Made by a program: the position numbers and the translations under genes | The notes under the pieces: generated by a model | What the model was told of the DNA's origin: nothing | Seen by the model: the letters and a program-made list of their open reading frames with translations, nothing else | Databases searched by the model: none | NCBI RefSeq assembly: GCF_018141665.1 | Contig: NZ_CP067976.1 | Coordinates: forward strand, 1 to 64,000 | DNA from: Wolbachia endosymbiont of Spodoptera picta | Lineage (GTDB): Bacteria; Pseudomonadota; Alphaproteobacteria; Rickettsiales; Anaplasmataceae | Direction: 5' to 3' | Length of the DNA stretch: 64,000 nucleotides | Shown: piece after piece, positions 18,192 through 27,973 of the stretch | Layout of the letters: every line of letters begins with the position of its first letter | Numbering within the stretch: the first letter of the stretch is position 1

Positions 18192-18458
18192 TAGTTGCAT
18201 TAGATTTAGATCTGATGACAACTCAGATAAATCGTTCAGCCCTTCCTGGAGCTGAGACGTAATAGAATTTAATTGATCACTAAATTTTACATCCTGTTCA
18301 AAGCTCCAATCACTTTCCCTACATTTACTCATGCATGCACTACGTAGTTCGTTATTATCCTGATGACTTTTAGGACATGCGCGTATGCAATGGTAATATT
18401 GTTTATAAGCTTCTTCTCTAGTATTATATGCAGCAGCACTTTTTGTATTACTTTTCAT
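18189..18458 (-). CDS. Small protein with a twin CX3C motif, unknown function
   Basis: Encodes 89 residues from an ATG with a good AAGGAG box 7-8 bases upstream. Four cysteines sit in two CX3C units (C24/C28 and C42/C46, 13 residues between), flanked by Lys/Arg-rich helices; the C-terminal third is an amphipathic helix rich in Leu, Ser and Asp. There is no signal peptide. The twin CX3C layout is like that of helical-hairpin proteins held by two disulphides, best known from small mitochondrial intermembrane-space chaperones, but similarity beyond spacing is not evident. A strong hairpin follows, so the gene looks expressed alone. I do not recognise the family. Confidence 0.65.
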   Translation of the reverse strand: MKSNTKSAAAYNTREEAYKQYYHCIRACPKSHQDNNELRSACMSKCRESDWSFEQDVKFSDQLNSITSQLQEGLNDLSELSSDLNLMQL

Positions 18459-18654
18459 AATATTCTCCTTAATTAAAAAACTAGTATAATATTAACATGT
18501 AACTATAAACTTTATATTAAATATAGTATATCTTCTTTTCAGAATAACATAAAAAATCAAACTACCCATACCCTCTCCTAGCATTTGGTTAACCAGCAAT
18601 CATTTATCGCTCTGCCGTAAGAAGTGTAGCCACTGCCAAGTATAGCCCTTCCCA

Positions 18655-19733
18655 GGCTTTGTTGAATAGCGAGTAGAGATGGGAGGCTTTGTTGAATGGC
18701 AAGGAATGAGGAGGAGTAATGAAAGGAATTTACGAGGCAAATTTAAAAATAGGCATACCTATATCAGTAAAGCTATTAATCAAATAGCATTTTAAAAGCA
18801 CCTCTTGAGAGCGATTTACCTCAGATTGATTCTTAAAACTAAATCCAAATGTTTTTTTGAGCCTCAGGAAAAAACTCTCGATACGTGAACGTATTTCATA
18901 CCTTGTCTTCTTTTTCCAGTGGGTAAGTTTTCCTTATACTAATGTTGTTGTTTCTTTCTGATAGAGAATCTATATTGCTGCAGATTTTTGCATTTTTTCT
19001 TGGCTTTATGATGGGTTTCAAATTGTATTGATTGTACAACTTATATAAATCATCTGTATCATAAGCTCCATCTGCACGCAGAGACTTAATCTTATAGATA
19101 TCACCCATTTCCTTTAGTATTTTAGATGCTATCATGTGAAAGAAAATTAGTATATCGAATTGCTATTGCCTTTTTGCTGTTTACGTCCAAAGCAACATGT
19201 AGCTTTCTTATTTGATCTGTACCATTATATTTCCTTATCTTGGCGTTATCTTTGTTATGTTGAGTACTGTTACTATAAATATGCATTACAGTACTATCTA
19301 TAGCAATTTCAATATTCTCTATGTCATTTTTATCTGTTCTGTGGTCACATAATTTCAAATTAAGTTTGACGAGAAGCTTGTGAATACTTGGAGATTCTTC
19401 ACTATACTTTGTAAATATCCTTTTATAAATCCAACTGCTTGCCTTAAGCCTATTCTAAATAGATTAACGACTATATGTACTGCAATAACAACCTTATCGC
19501 TATAAATCTCCAGGAATTTTTTCTGAACTTTCGTACCAGTTTTCTATAGCTTCATCGATAAAATGAAAGACATTTCCTCTTTTTTCTAAAAATTGATTAT
19601 ACTCTTTAATGATTACTGACTTTCATCTTCTTTGGCATATACTCTACAAAATGTTCATTTCTTAATAAAGTAACCACTTTCTTTAGGTTTTCTCCCTTTT
19701 TTCTCCCATCTCTACTCGCTATGCAACAAAGCC
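18655..19733 (-). mobile_element. IS5-family element, decayed copy 1
   Basis: It is bounded by 31-base inverted repeats at 18655-18685 and 19703-19733 (one mismatch). The minus strand carries broken pieces of a DDE transposase: KIRKYNGTDQIRKLHVALDV (about 19122-19358) and SLRADGAYDTDDLYKLYNQY (about 18896-19135). These are related to the second IS5 relic at 33361-34471. Several stops and frameshifts disable it. An extra partial end (GCTTTGTTGAATGGC) follows the left repeat at 18686. Confidence 0.75.
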
Positions 19734-19830
19734 AACTCGGGTTACCTTACTATGTTGTCAGCATCTTTGAGTAAGTAATGTTAATAAAAAATGAGTAAAT
19801 GATCTATTTAATATTAAAAAGATGTTGAAT

Positions 19831-20348
19831 ATGGATAAATTGAGTCAAGATACAAAAAACAAGCTGCATTTTTAGTGGCTTATAACAGTAATAGTATGTA
19901 TTATTGCTACCTATTACTACATGAAGGCAAAAGCTGCAGATAATTATAAAACGATATTACGCATTGCTTCTCAAAATTGTAACTTAGAAACTGTAAAATT
20001 CTCAGTAAAAAATTTATTAGATACTGATACACACATGCCTAAGTTAACTGCGTTACATTACGCTGCAGAAGGGGATGTTTAGAGATAGTTAGGTTTTTAA
20101 TAGATGAGGGAGTTAACGTAAACATTATTAACAAGTATGTAAGCACAGCACTACATAATGCTGCATATTATGGTGATTTAAGGATTATCAAATTTTTGCT
20201 AGAAAAAGGCGCTAATCCTAACATTATAAACGATGATGGAAAAAAACCTAGAAATGTAGCTGTGTTAAGGTCAAGGCATAACAAAGATAAGCCCTATGAT
20301 CAAATATTCAACCACTATGGATTGAAATCCATAGTGGTTGAATGCTGA
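19831..20348 (+). pseudogene. Ankyrin-repeat membrane protein pseudogene
   Basis: The frame starting at 19831 meets a TAG at 19873, then reads through a hydrophobic segment and a first ankyrin unit (LTALHYAAEG). A frameshift near 20080 is followed by more ankyrin units (STALHNAAYYGDLRIIKFLL) and a C-terminal PRNVAVLRSRHNKDK. The whole plan matches the intact 172-residue ankyrin protein at 47465-47983, so the two are paralogues. One nonsense codon and one indel make it a pseudogene. Its end overlaps a perfect hairpin. Confidence 0.75.
20306..20343. terminator. Perfect 16-bp hairpin upstream of clpB
   Basis: The arms 20306-20321 and 20328-20343 pair perfectly around a 6-base loop. The site follows the ankyrin pseudogene and precedes clpB by about 75 bases. 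It has no clear U-run, so it may be a terminator or a dispersed palindromic element. Confidence 0.5.
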
Positions 20349-20417
20349 ATGACTTTAAGTTTAAAATTGAGAAAGTAGTTGTTATATATATCAGCAAGTA
20401 TGAGTTAAATTTGTATT

Positions 20418-22979
20418 ATGGACTTGAATAAATTTACCGAAAAAGCAAAAAGCCTAATCCAGAGCGCTCAAATGAAAGCATTGGGAGCTGGGCATCAGAT
20501 TTTTATGCCTGAACATTTACTTAAAGTAATGCTTGAAGATGAGTCAGGTTTAGTTCAGGATTTGATAGGCACTTGTGGTGGAAATATTCAGAATATTTCT
20601 GATGCTGTGAGTAGTACAATTAAAAAGTTTCCAGTGGTTGGAGGACCAGGTAGTGGTGGACTTCAGCTTTCAAGAGAGGTAGCAAAAGTTTTTGATGATT
20701 CAATTGGTATTGCGAGGAGAAATAAAGACACATTTGTTACTGTTGAGCGGTTGTTGCAGGGCCTTGCTGCACAAAAAGATGAAATTGTAGGTAAAATTTT
20801 AGCAGAAGGTGGTGTAACACCGCAAAAATTAAATTCAGTTATTGCAGAAATGAGAAAAGGTGGCAGTGCAGACTCTCCAAATAGCGAGGAAAAATTAAAT
20901 GCGGCAAAGAGGTATACAAAAGATATTACAGAGCTTGCTATGCAAGGTAAGCTTGATCCTGTAATTGGTCGTGATGAGGAAATCAGAAGAACTATGCAGG
21001 TATCGTTGAGGCGAACAAAAAATAATCCAGTACTGATAGGTGAACCTGGTGTTGGAAAAACTGCAATAGTTGAAGGTTTAGCAAACAGAATTGTTGCAAA
21101 TGATGTACCACTTGGTTTGCGTGATGCAAAAGTTTTAGCTTTGGATCTTGGTGCATTAATTGCTGGAACAAAATTTAGAGGGGAGTTTGAAGAGAGACTA
21201 AAAGCAGTGATTAATGAGATTTCAAAAGCAGAGGGAAAAGTTATTTTGTTTATAGATGAGCTTCATACTTTAGTGGGAGCAGGAGCGACAAGTGGTGCGA
21301 TGGATGCTTCAAATTTGCTCAAGCCTGCTCTTGCGCGTGGAGAAATTCGCTGTATAGGGGCTACAACTTTGGATGAGTATCGTCAACATATAGAGAAAGA
21401 TCCTGCGCTTGCAAGGCGTTTTCAGCCTGTGTTTATTTCTCAACCGACTGAGACTGATACTATTTCAATACTGAGGGGTTTGAAGGAGAGGTATGAGGTG
21501 CACCATGGTATTAGAATCACAGATGGTGCAATAATCACTGCTGCAAAGCTTTCTAATAGATATATAACAGATAGGTTTTTACCTGATAAAGCGATCGATT
21601 TAATTGATGAAGCAGCAAGTAGGGTTAGAATTGAAATGGACAGCAAGCCTGAGGTTGTTGATGAGCTTGAAAGAAAGATTATACAGCTGAAAATTGAGTC
21701 AGAGGCTTTGAAAAAAGAAAGTGATGAGAACTCTAAGCAACGTTTAAAAAAGATAAATGAGGAAATTGAGAGTCTAAACAGTAAAATTGCTGACTTAAGC
21801 AGTAAATGGCAGATGGAAAAGAATAAAATAGCTAAAATACAAGAAACTGCTGAAAAATTGGATAACGCGAGGAAAGAGCTAGAATTGGCTCAGCGCAATG
21901 GAAATTTAGGAAGGGCAGGGGAGTTGATGTATGGTGTGATTCCTCAACTTGAAAATGAGTTAAAAAATCAGGAAAAAGTTACTGATAGTTTCCTAAAGAA
22001 AGAAGTTACTGAGAGTGATATTGCAAATATTGTTTCAAAATGGACAGGCATTCCAGTTGATAACATGATGCATAGTGAAAAGGAAAAGCTCCTTAACATG
22101 GAAAATGAAATAGGAAAAAGAGTAATAGGGCAGAGAGATGCAATTGAAGCGATAAGTAATGCAGTAAGGCGCTCCCGTTCTGGTGTTCAGGATACTAATC
22201 GACCTTTTGGTTCATTTTTATTCTTAGGTCCAACCGGAGTTGGAAAAACAGAGTTAGCAAAATCTCTTGCCGAATTTTTGTTTGATGATCAATCAGCACT
22301 TCTACGCTTTGATATGTCAGAGTATATGGAAAAACACTCCGTTTCAAAGTTAATTGGTGCGCCTCCAGGATATGTTGGTTATGAACAAGGTGGCAGATTA
22401 ACCGAAGCAGTAAGAAGAAGACCATATCAGGTAATTTTGTTTGATGAGATAGAAAAGGCAAATCCAGATATATTTAATATATTACTGCAGATTTTGGATG
22501 AAGGTAGACTCACCGATAGCCATGGCAAATTAATTGATTTTCGCAATACCATACTGATTTTAACTTCTAACCTTGGCGCTGAGATAATGCTAAGAGGAAC
22601 TACCGAATCTGTGAAAGATGAGGTGATGAAAATAGTTAAGTCAGCGTTTCGTCCAGAATTTTTAAATAGACTGGATGAAATTATTATATTCCACAGCTTA
22701 ACCAAAGATGACATTGATAAAATTATAGATGTTCAATTCTCTTATTTACAAAAGATGCTTGCTAAGCGTAAACTGAGTATTAGTTTATCGCAAGAAGCTA
22801 AAGAACTAATAGCACAAATTGGATATGACCCTGAATATGGAGCGCGGCCTCTGAAAAGGGTAATACAAGAATGCATTCAAAATAATCTAGCTAAGTTAGT
22901 TTTATCGGGGGAAATAGTAGAAGGAGATGAACTAATGGTGTATACTTCTGGTAACGAAATCTTAGTTAAAAAGATCTAG
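20418..22979 (+). CDS. clpB: ATP-dependent disaggregase ClpB
   Basis: This cytoplasmic hexameric chaperone extracts polypeptides from aggregates together with DnaK. At 853 residues it has the normal length. Domain order: Clp N-terminal repeat domain (1-145); first AAA+ with Walker A GEPGVGKT (about 208-215) and Walker B VILFIDELH; a coiled-coil middle domain (about 410-530, rich in Lys/Glu); second AAA+ with GPTGVGKT (about 605-612) and the VILFDEIEKA segment; C-terminal D2-small domain. The coiled-coil insertion separates it from ClpA/ClpC. All nucleotide-binding motifs are intact. It begins the chromosomal block and is followed 27 bases later by the NAD-GDH gene. Confidence 0.97.
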   Translation: MDLNKFTEKAKSLIQSAQMKALGAGHQIFMPEHLLKVMLEDESGLVQDLIGTCGGNIQNISDAVSSTIKKFPVVGGPGSGGLQLSREVAKVFDDSIGIARRNKDTFVTVERLLQGLAAQKDEIVGKILAEGGVTPQKLNSVIAEMRKGGSADSPNSEEKLNAAKRYTKDITELAMQGKLDPVIGRDEEIRRTMQVSLRRTKNNPVLIGEPGVGKTAIVEGLANRIVANDVPLGLRDAKVLALDLGALIAGTKFRGEFEERLKAVINEISKAEGKVILFIDELHTLVGAGATSGAMDASNLLKPALARGEIRCIGATTLDEYRQHIEKDPALARRFQPVFISQPTETDTISILRGLKERYEVHHGIRITDGAIITAAKLSNRYITDRFLPDKAIDLIDEAASRVRIEMDSKPEVVDELERKIIQLKIESEALKKESDENSKQRLKKINEEIESLNSKIADLSSKWQMEKNKIAKIQETAEKLDNARKELELAQRNGNLGRAGELMYGVIPQLENELKNQEKVTDSFLKKEVTESDIANIVSKWTGIPVDNMMHSEKEKLLNMENEIGKRVIGQRDAIEAISNAVRRSRSGVQDTNRPFGSFLFLGPTGVGKTELAKSLAEFLFDDQSALLRFDMSEYMEKHSVSKLIGAPPGYVGYEQGGRLTEAVRRRPYQVILFDEIEKANPDIFNILLQILDEGRLTDSHGKLIDFRNTILILTSNLGAEIMLRGTTESVKDEVMKIVKSAFRPEFLNRLDEIIIFHSLTKDDIDKIIDVQFSYLQKMLAKRKLSISLSQEAKELIAQIGYDPEYGARPLKRVIQECIQNNLAKLVLSGEIVEGDELMVYTSGNEILVKKI

Positions 22980-23006
22980 ATTCGCTGTGTATTTTTGTTT
23001 TGAAAA

Positions 23007-26000
23007 ATGTGTATAAATCATAATGTTAATGTTGAGTCTTTATTTAAGCTAGTTGATCAAGGGAATAAAAAAGAGAAAGAAAAAATTAAAGAGTTTATAC
23101 AGTACTTTTATAATTTTGTTTATAATAGTGACCTAAAAGTCAACGATAAATTTCTTTTATACATTGCAGAAGATGCATACAACTTCATTCTTAAAAAAGA
23201 AAAAGAAGAAAGTAAATTGGCAGTAAGTAATGTAAATGATATTTCAGGAATAGAAGGCAATTTCACTATAATTAAAATCACAAATTATGACATGCCCTTT
23301 TTAGTGGATTCTGTCATTTCCACTATTAAGTCACACGGTTTAACTATATGCTATTATAGTAACAGCATAATTAATGTTCAAAGAAAAAATAGCCTAATAG
23401 ATAAAATTCATCTTTTGGAAGAAAGTAATGGAATCAAAGAGTCAGTAATATATGTAATTATTAAAGGCATAAGTGGTAGCTTTGTTGATACACTAGAAGA
23501 ATCTCTACGAAAGACGCTAAAAGCAGTTAACTGCGTTGTAAAGGACTGGCAATTGATGCTCAAGAAGCTTCTTGAGCTTCCGGCATTGGATGCTGGAGGC
23601 AGAGATTTTCTAGCTTGGTTGAAAAATAACAATTTTGTATTTTTAGGTTATCAAGAATACATTACTAATAAAGAAGGAAAGCTTGCTCTAAGTGGTAAGG
23701 AGAGCCTCGGGTTAATGAGAGCAAGTGAAGAGTACCAAAATTCATCAATTTCTTCTGAAAGCTTGAATTCTTTATACATACTAAGATCAGACCTAATCTC
23801 AATAGTTCATCGGCGTACCTATATGAATTGTATAGGAGTGAAAGAATTTAATGATCAGGGTGATGTAATAAGGGAACAGCATTTTTTTGGGCTATTTACT
23901 TCTATAGCAGAAGTGCAAGATATTCGAACTATTCCGTTAATAAAGGATAAGGTTACAACAATAGAAAAAAAGGCAGGATTTGTTCCTGGTGGCCATAACA
24001 ATAAAGCTTTAATTTCCATTTTACAGGCATTTTCTTGTGACGAATTATTCCAATCAAATGAAGACGAGTTATTTGAAACTTGCACCTCGATCATGTCTCT
24101 TGCGATTAGACCAAGAGTCAAGTTATTTTTGAGAAAGCTAGGGAACTGTATTAGTTGCATAGTACTGATACCGATGCGTTATGCTAGCGCTAGGCTAATG
24201 TTCAAGATACGTGATATATTGAAGGATGAAACAAGTGCAGGAAGTTCAGATATTTATAACAATCACATTATCAATGAATATGATCTGATGAAATTACATG
24301 TAGTACTAAAGGCCAAAAATGCTAGCGTTCTTGATTATGAAGTTTTGCGTATCGAAAACAAATTAAGAAACATTACGGAAAAGTGGGAAGATCGTTTTAT
24401 AGACAATTTATATAATACTTTTAGCACTGTTGAGGATGTATTCATCCGCTATTCCAATGCATTTCCGGTAAGCTATCAAGAGAATTTTGAACCTCATGAT
24501 GCATATTACGACATGAAAAAATTGGAGATAGTAAGGAAGAAAGGAGTAAGTGAGGTTGATTTGAGACTTACTTGTGACAATCTTAACTATCAGTTAAAAG
24601 TTTATACTCCAAGCAATGGTGGTCTTGAATTATCAAAGATATTAAAAATTACTAAGAATTTGGGAGCAAAAATTCTATCTCATAATGGTTATTATATAGA
24701 AATCAATGGTGGAATATGGATACACCACTTTGTGTTGTCAAGAGTCGATGAGTTAATAAGTGACATTACTCTGAAAGAGCAATTTGAAATAACGCTTGCA
24801 AAAGTGTTCAACAAGGAAATTAAAAATGACTATTTCAACAGTTTGATCATTATTGCTGGGCTCAAATGGAAGGAAGTACTTCTTATTAGGGTGCTAAGTG
24901 CCTATCTAAAGCAGACGTTATTTAACTATAACCCAGAATATATCCAAAAAGTGGTCTCAGAGTACCCAAAAATAGTGAAATATCTGATACAGCTATTTCG
25001 TGCAAGATTCAATCCTAATATAGATATTGATAGAGCAGAAACTACTAACATTTTCCAGGAAAAAATTGAAGAACTACTAAAAGAGATCAGCAACGTTTCA
25101 CATGATTACGTTTTGCGTTCGATATTTAACTTGATAATGGCAATTTTGAGAACCAGTTATTATCAAGATGATAAGCCATACTTATCTATCAAATTTGATT
25201 CAAGTAAAATAAATGGTTTACCTGATCCGCGCCCATACCGTGAATTGTATGTTTATTCAAACCTTTTTGAGGGAATACATCTAAGAGGAGGGAAGTTGGC
25301 TCGTGGTGGTTTGAGATGGTCGGATAGAACGGAAGATTTTCGCACTGAAGTTTTGGGACTCATGAAAGCCCAGATGACAAAAAATGCGGTCATTGTACCT
25401 GTTGGCGCAAAGGGTGGGTTTGTAATAAAGCAAGTTTATAAAGACAAAAACATTTTAAGGGAGAAAGGTGTTGAATGCTATAAGAATTTCATCAGAGGAA
25501 TGCTTGATATTACTGATAATGTAGTTGATGGCAAAATAACTCCACCAGAAAATGTGATTAGGTATGACGAAGATGATCCATATTTGGTAGTTGCAGCAGA
25601 TAAAGGCACTGCTTCATTTTCTGATTATGCAAACGAAATATCCTCTGAATATAACTTTTGGCTCGAAGATGCATTTGCATCTGGTGGATCAGCAGGTTAT
25701 GACCACAAAAAGATGGGTATTACAGCAAGAGGTGCATGGATTGCAGCACAACGCCATTTTTGGAGAATGAATAAGGATATTTACCAGGATACAACTGTTA
25801 TTGGAATTGGAGATATGGCTGGCGATCTATTTGGGAACGGTATGCTGCTTTCAAGAAATATGAGTTTAATTGGAGCATTTAATCATATGCATATTTTTGT
25901 TGATCCAAATCCTGATGCGGAAAAGAGTTTCGTGGAGCGTAAACGGCTCTTTGAATTACCGTTTTCCACTTGGATGGATTACAATAGAGATTTGATTTCT

Positions 26001-27677
26001 CATGGTGGCGGGATATTTGAACGTAGTAGCAAACAAGTAGAAATTTCTCAAGAAATGAAAAAGTGCTTTGATATAATGGAAGATACATTATCTCCAAATG
26101 ATTTGATTCGATATTTGCTCAAGGCAAAAGTGGATTTCATATGGAATGGAGGAATTGGCACCTTTGTTAAGGCAAAAAGTGAAAGCCATGGCATGGTTGG
26201 CGATAAAGCAAATGATGAATTAAGAGTAAACGGTCATGATATTAGAGCTTCTATGTTTATAGAGGGTGGCAACCTTGGTTGCACGCAGCTTGGAAGGGTA
26301 GAATACGCTAAAATAGGTGGGTATATCAATGCAGATTTTATTGATAATTCAGCAGGAGTAATATGTTCTGATCTTGAAGTTAACATCAAGATTGCTTTTG
26401 TTGCAATTATGAAAGAAGGGGGAATTTCCTTGGAAAAAAGGAATGAAATACTGGCTAGCATGATAGATGAAGTTGCATCTAAGGTACTTGAAAATCATAA
26501 CAGGATTGAAACAAAAGCATTGCTTCTTGAGTGCTTGCAAGCTAAAGAAAAGTTGGAGCAGCACCATAAATTATTACTCAGTTTAGAAAAATCTGGGCTG
26601 TTAAACCGAAGCGTAGAATTTCTTCCAACTGAAGAAGAGATAGCAAGGATGTTAACTGGTGCAGAAGGTTTCAGTTCTCCTCAGCTCTCTGTTCTAATGT
26701 CTTATGCTAGAACAGGAATAAAAAATGAAATTATACATTCCGATCTGTCTGAAAAAGATCTTATATCTCATAACTACTTGCTAGGTTATTTTCCTAAAAA
26801 GATGGTAATAAAATTTAAGGATTCCATATTGAAACACCAACTTCGCAGGGAAATTATTTCTACTTGCATTGCAAATGATGTAATAAATAAGATGGGCTGT
26901 ATATTTATTAATAACTTGGTTGAGAGTACTGGAATTAGAGTACATGAAGCAGTTAACATATATATTGTTGTGAATCACCTATATAATTTAAATAGCCTTT
27001 GGCATGAAATTGATGAATTGGATGGCAAAATTGATGCCGATTTGTATTTACAAATAGTGAGAAATGTACAAAAATTTATTGGTAGAGTGTCATTTTGGTT
27101 AGTAAAAAATCTTGGTGAACTTAATCTTACAGAACTAGATGATGTTACAAAATTTAGGGGTACAATTGAAACTTTAGGCCATGATGTTTTAGATGATCGC
27201 CTGTTAAAGATCTATAATCATGGATTAACCTCTTTGGTAGAGCTTAACATAAATAAAGATCTAGCAAAAAAGGTTGCTGATTTACGTATTCTTATTTATG
27301 CGCTGGACGTTATATCTATTGCTGAACAGACATCTTTATCAATCTTTGAAGCTGGTAGAATATACTTTAAATTAAAGTCGCTGCTAAGGTTTGATATGAT
27401 TAGAACAATTGCTGTCAAGATTAAAAGCCATTCTTCTTATTGGGATCGCAGCTTAATTAATGATTTATTAGATGATTTAAGCAATTATCATCATAAGCTA
27501 GCTGTTAAAGTTATAAAAGCTACTGATAATCATGTAGATAAGGTTCAAACTTGGGCTCTTAATGATAAGGATTATATAGAGCGTTACAATAGCTTTTTAG
27601 ATGAGATGGTTGCTTCTAAACTTGATTTAAGTAAATTAATACTCATAATCAGGAGAGTTAAAGTACTTGCTTCATAG
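23007..27677 (+). CDS. Large NAD-specific glutamate dehydrogenase (180-kDa type)
   Basis: Converts glutamate to 2-oxoglutarate and ammonia with NAD+, feeding amino acids into the TCA cycle, a main carbon route in Rickettsiales. At 1556 residues it matches the long GDH class found in alphaproteobacteria. N-terminal regulatory (ACT-like) regions occupy about the first 700 residues. The catalytic core has LRGGKLARGGLRWSDR, the substrate Lys motif in VPVGAKGGFVIK, and the NAD-binding region VIGIGDMAGDLFGNGML. A helical C-terminal domain completes it. No frame breaks are seen. It sits tightly between clpB and the tatB-like gene (5-base gap), so co-transcription is likely. Confidence 0.95.
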   Translation: MCINHNVNVESLFKLVDQGNKKEKEKIKEFIQYFYNFVYNSDLKVNDKFLLYIAEDAYNFILKKEKEESKLAVSNVNDISGIEGNFTIIKITNYDMPFLVDSVISTIKSHGLTICYYSNSIINVQRKNSLIDKIHLLEESNGIKESVIYVIIKGISGSFVDTLEESLRKTLKAVNCVVKDWQLMLKKLLELPALDAGGRDFLAWLKNNNFVFLGYQEYITNKEGKLALSGKESLGLMRASEEYQNSSISSESLNSLYILRSDLISIVHRRTYMNCIGVKEFNDQGDVIREQHFFGLFTSIAEVQDIRTIPLIKDKVTTIEKKAGFVPGGHNNKALISILQAFSCDELFQSNEDELFETCTSIMSLAIRPRVKLFLRKLGNCISCIVLIPMRYASARLMFKIRDILKDETSAGSSDIYNNHIINEYDLMKLHVVLKAKNASVLDYEVLRIENKLRNITEKWEDRFIDNLYNTFSTVEDVFIRYSNAFPVSYQENFEPHDAYYDMKKLEIVRKKGVSEVDLRLTCDNLNYQLKVYTPSNGGLELSKILKITKNLGAKILSHNGYYIEINGGIWIHHFVLSRVDELISDITLKEQFEITLAKVFNKEIKNDYFNSLIIIAGLKWKEVLLIRVLSAYLKQTLFNYNPEYIQKVVSEYPKIVKYLIQLFRARFNPNIDIDRAETTNIFQEKIEELLKEISNVSHDYVLRSIFNLIMAILRTSYYQDDKPYLSIKFDSSKINGLPDPRPYRELYVYSNLFEGIHLRGGKLARGGLRWSDRTEDFRTEVLGLMKAQMTKNAVIVPVGAKGGFVIKQVYKDKNILREKGVECYKNFIRGMLDITDNVVDGKITPPENVIRYDEDDPYLVVAADKGTASFSDYANEISSEYNFWLEDAFASGGSAGYDHKKMGITARGAWIAAQRHFWRMNKDIYQDTTVIGIGDMAGDLFGNGMLLSRNMSLIGAFNHMHIFVDPNPDAEKSFVERKRLFELPFSTWMDYNRDLISHGGGIFERSSKQVEISQEMKKCFDIMEDTLSPNDLIRYLLKAKVDFIWNGGIGTFVKAKSESHGMVGDKANDELRVNGHDIRASMFIEGGNLGCTQLGRVEYAKIGGYINADFIDNSAGVICSDLEVNIKIAFVAIMKEGGISLEKRNEILASMIDEVASKVLENHNRIETKALLLECLQAKEKLEQHHKLLLSLEKSGLLNRSVEFLPTEEEIARMLTGAEGFSSPQLSVLMSYARTGIKNEIIHSDLSEKDLISHNYLLGYFPKKMVIKFKDSILKHQLRREIISTCIANDVINKMGCIFINNLVESTGIRVHEAVNIYIVVNHLYNLNSLWHEIDELDGKIDADLYLQIVRNVQKFIGRVSFWLVKNLGELNLTELDDVTKFRGTIETLGHDVLDDRLLKIYNHGLTSLVELNINKDLAKKVADLRILIYALDVISIAEQTSLSIFEAGRIYFKLKSLLRFDMIRTIAVKIKSHSSYWDRSLINDLLDDLSNYHHKLAVKVIKATDNHVDKVQTWALNDKDYIERYNSFLDEMVASKLDLSKLILIIRRVKVLAS

Positions 27678-27682
27678 GAAAA

Positions 27683-27973
27683 ATGTTTAATATAGGTCTT
27701 TCAGAAATTTTAGTTGTAGCTTTAGTGAGTATAATTGTTTTTGATAAAAGTAAAGTACCTGTATTTCTTAATCTTATTAAAAATATATATAGGTATTTCT
27801 GGGTTGTAAAATCAAGAGTTAGGAAATTGTTGAAGGATACCGGAATTAAAGAATTATATGAAGGGCATAACGTTGAAAAAGTCAATTACATAATTGGTGA
27901 AGATGGCAAGCTTTATCCTACTTACAATTTAGATAGTACAAAAAATGACAGCAAAAATCCTAGTAGTAGATGA
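27683..27973 (+). CDS. tatB: Twin-arginine translocase subunit TatB-like protein
   Basis: A 96-residue protein beginning MFNIGLSEILVVALVSIIVF, the short TatB/TatA membrane helix with a conserved Glu at position 8. A charged amphipathic region follows (residues 24-60) and a polar tail. TatB binds the signal peptide with TatC in the inner membrane. The MFxIG start favours TatB over TatA. The usual Gly-Pro hinge after the helix is replaced (FDKSKVP). The last 29 bases overlap the pleD start, so the two are probably translationally coupled. Confidence 0.78.
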   Translation: MFNIGLSEILVVALVSIIVFDKSKVPVFLNLIKNIYRYFWVVKSRVRKLLKDTGIKELYEGHNVEKVNYIIGEDGKLYPTYNLDSTKNDSKNPSSR

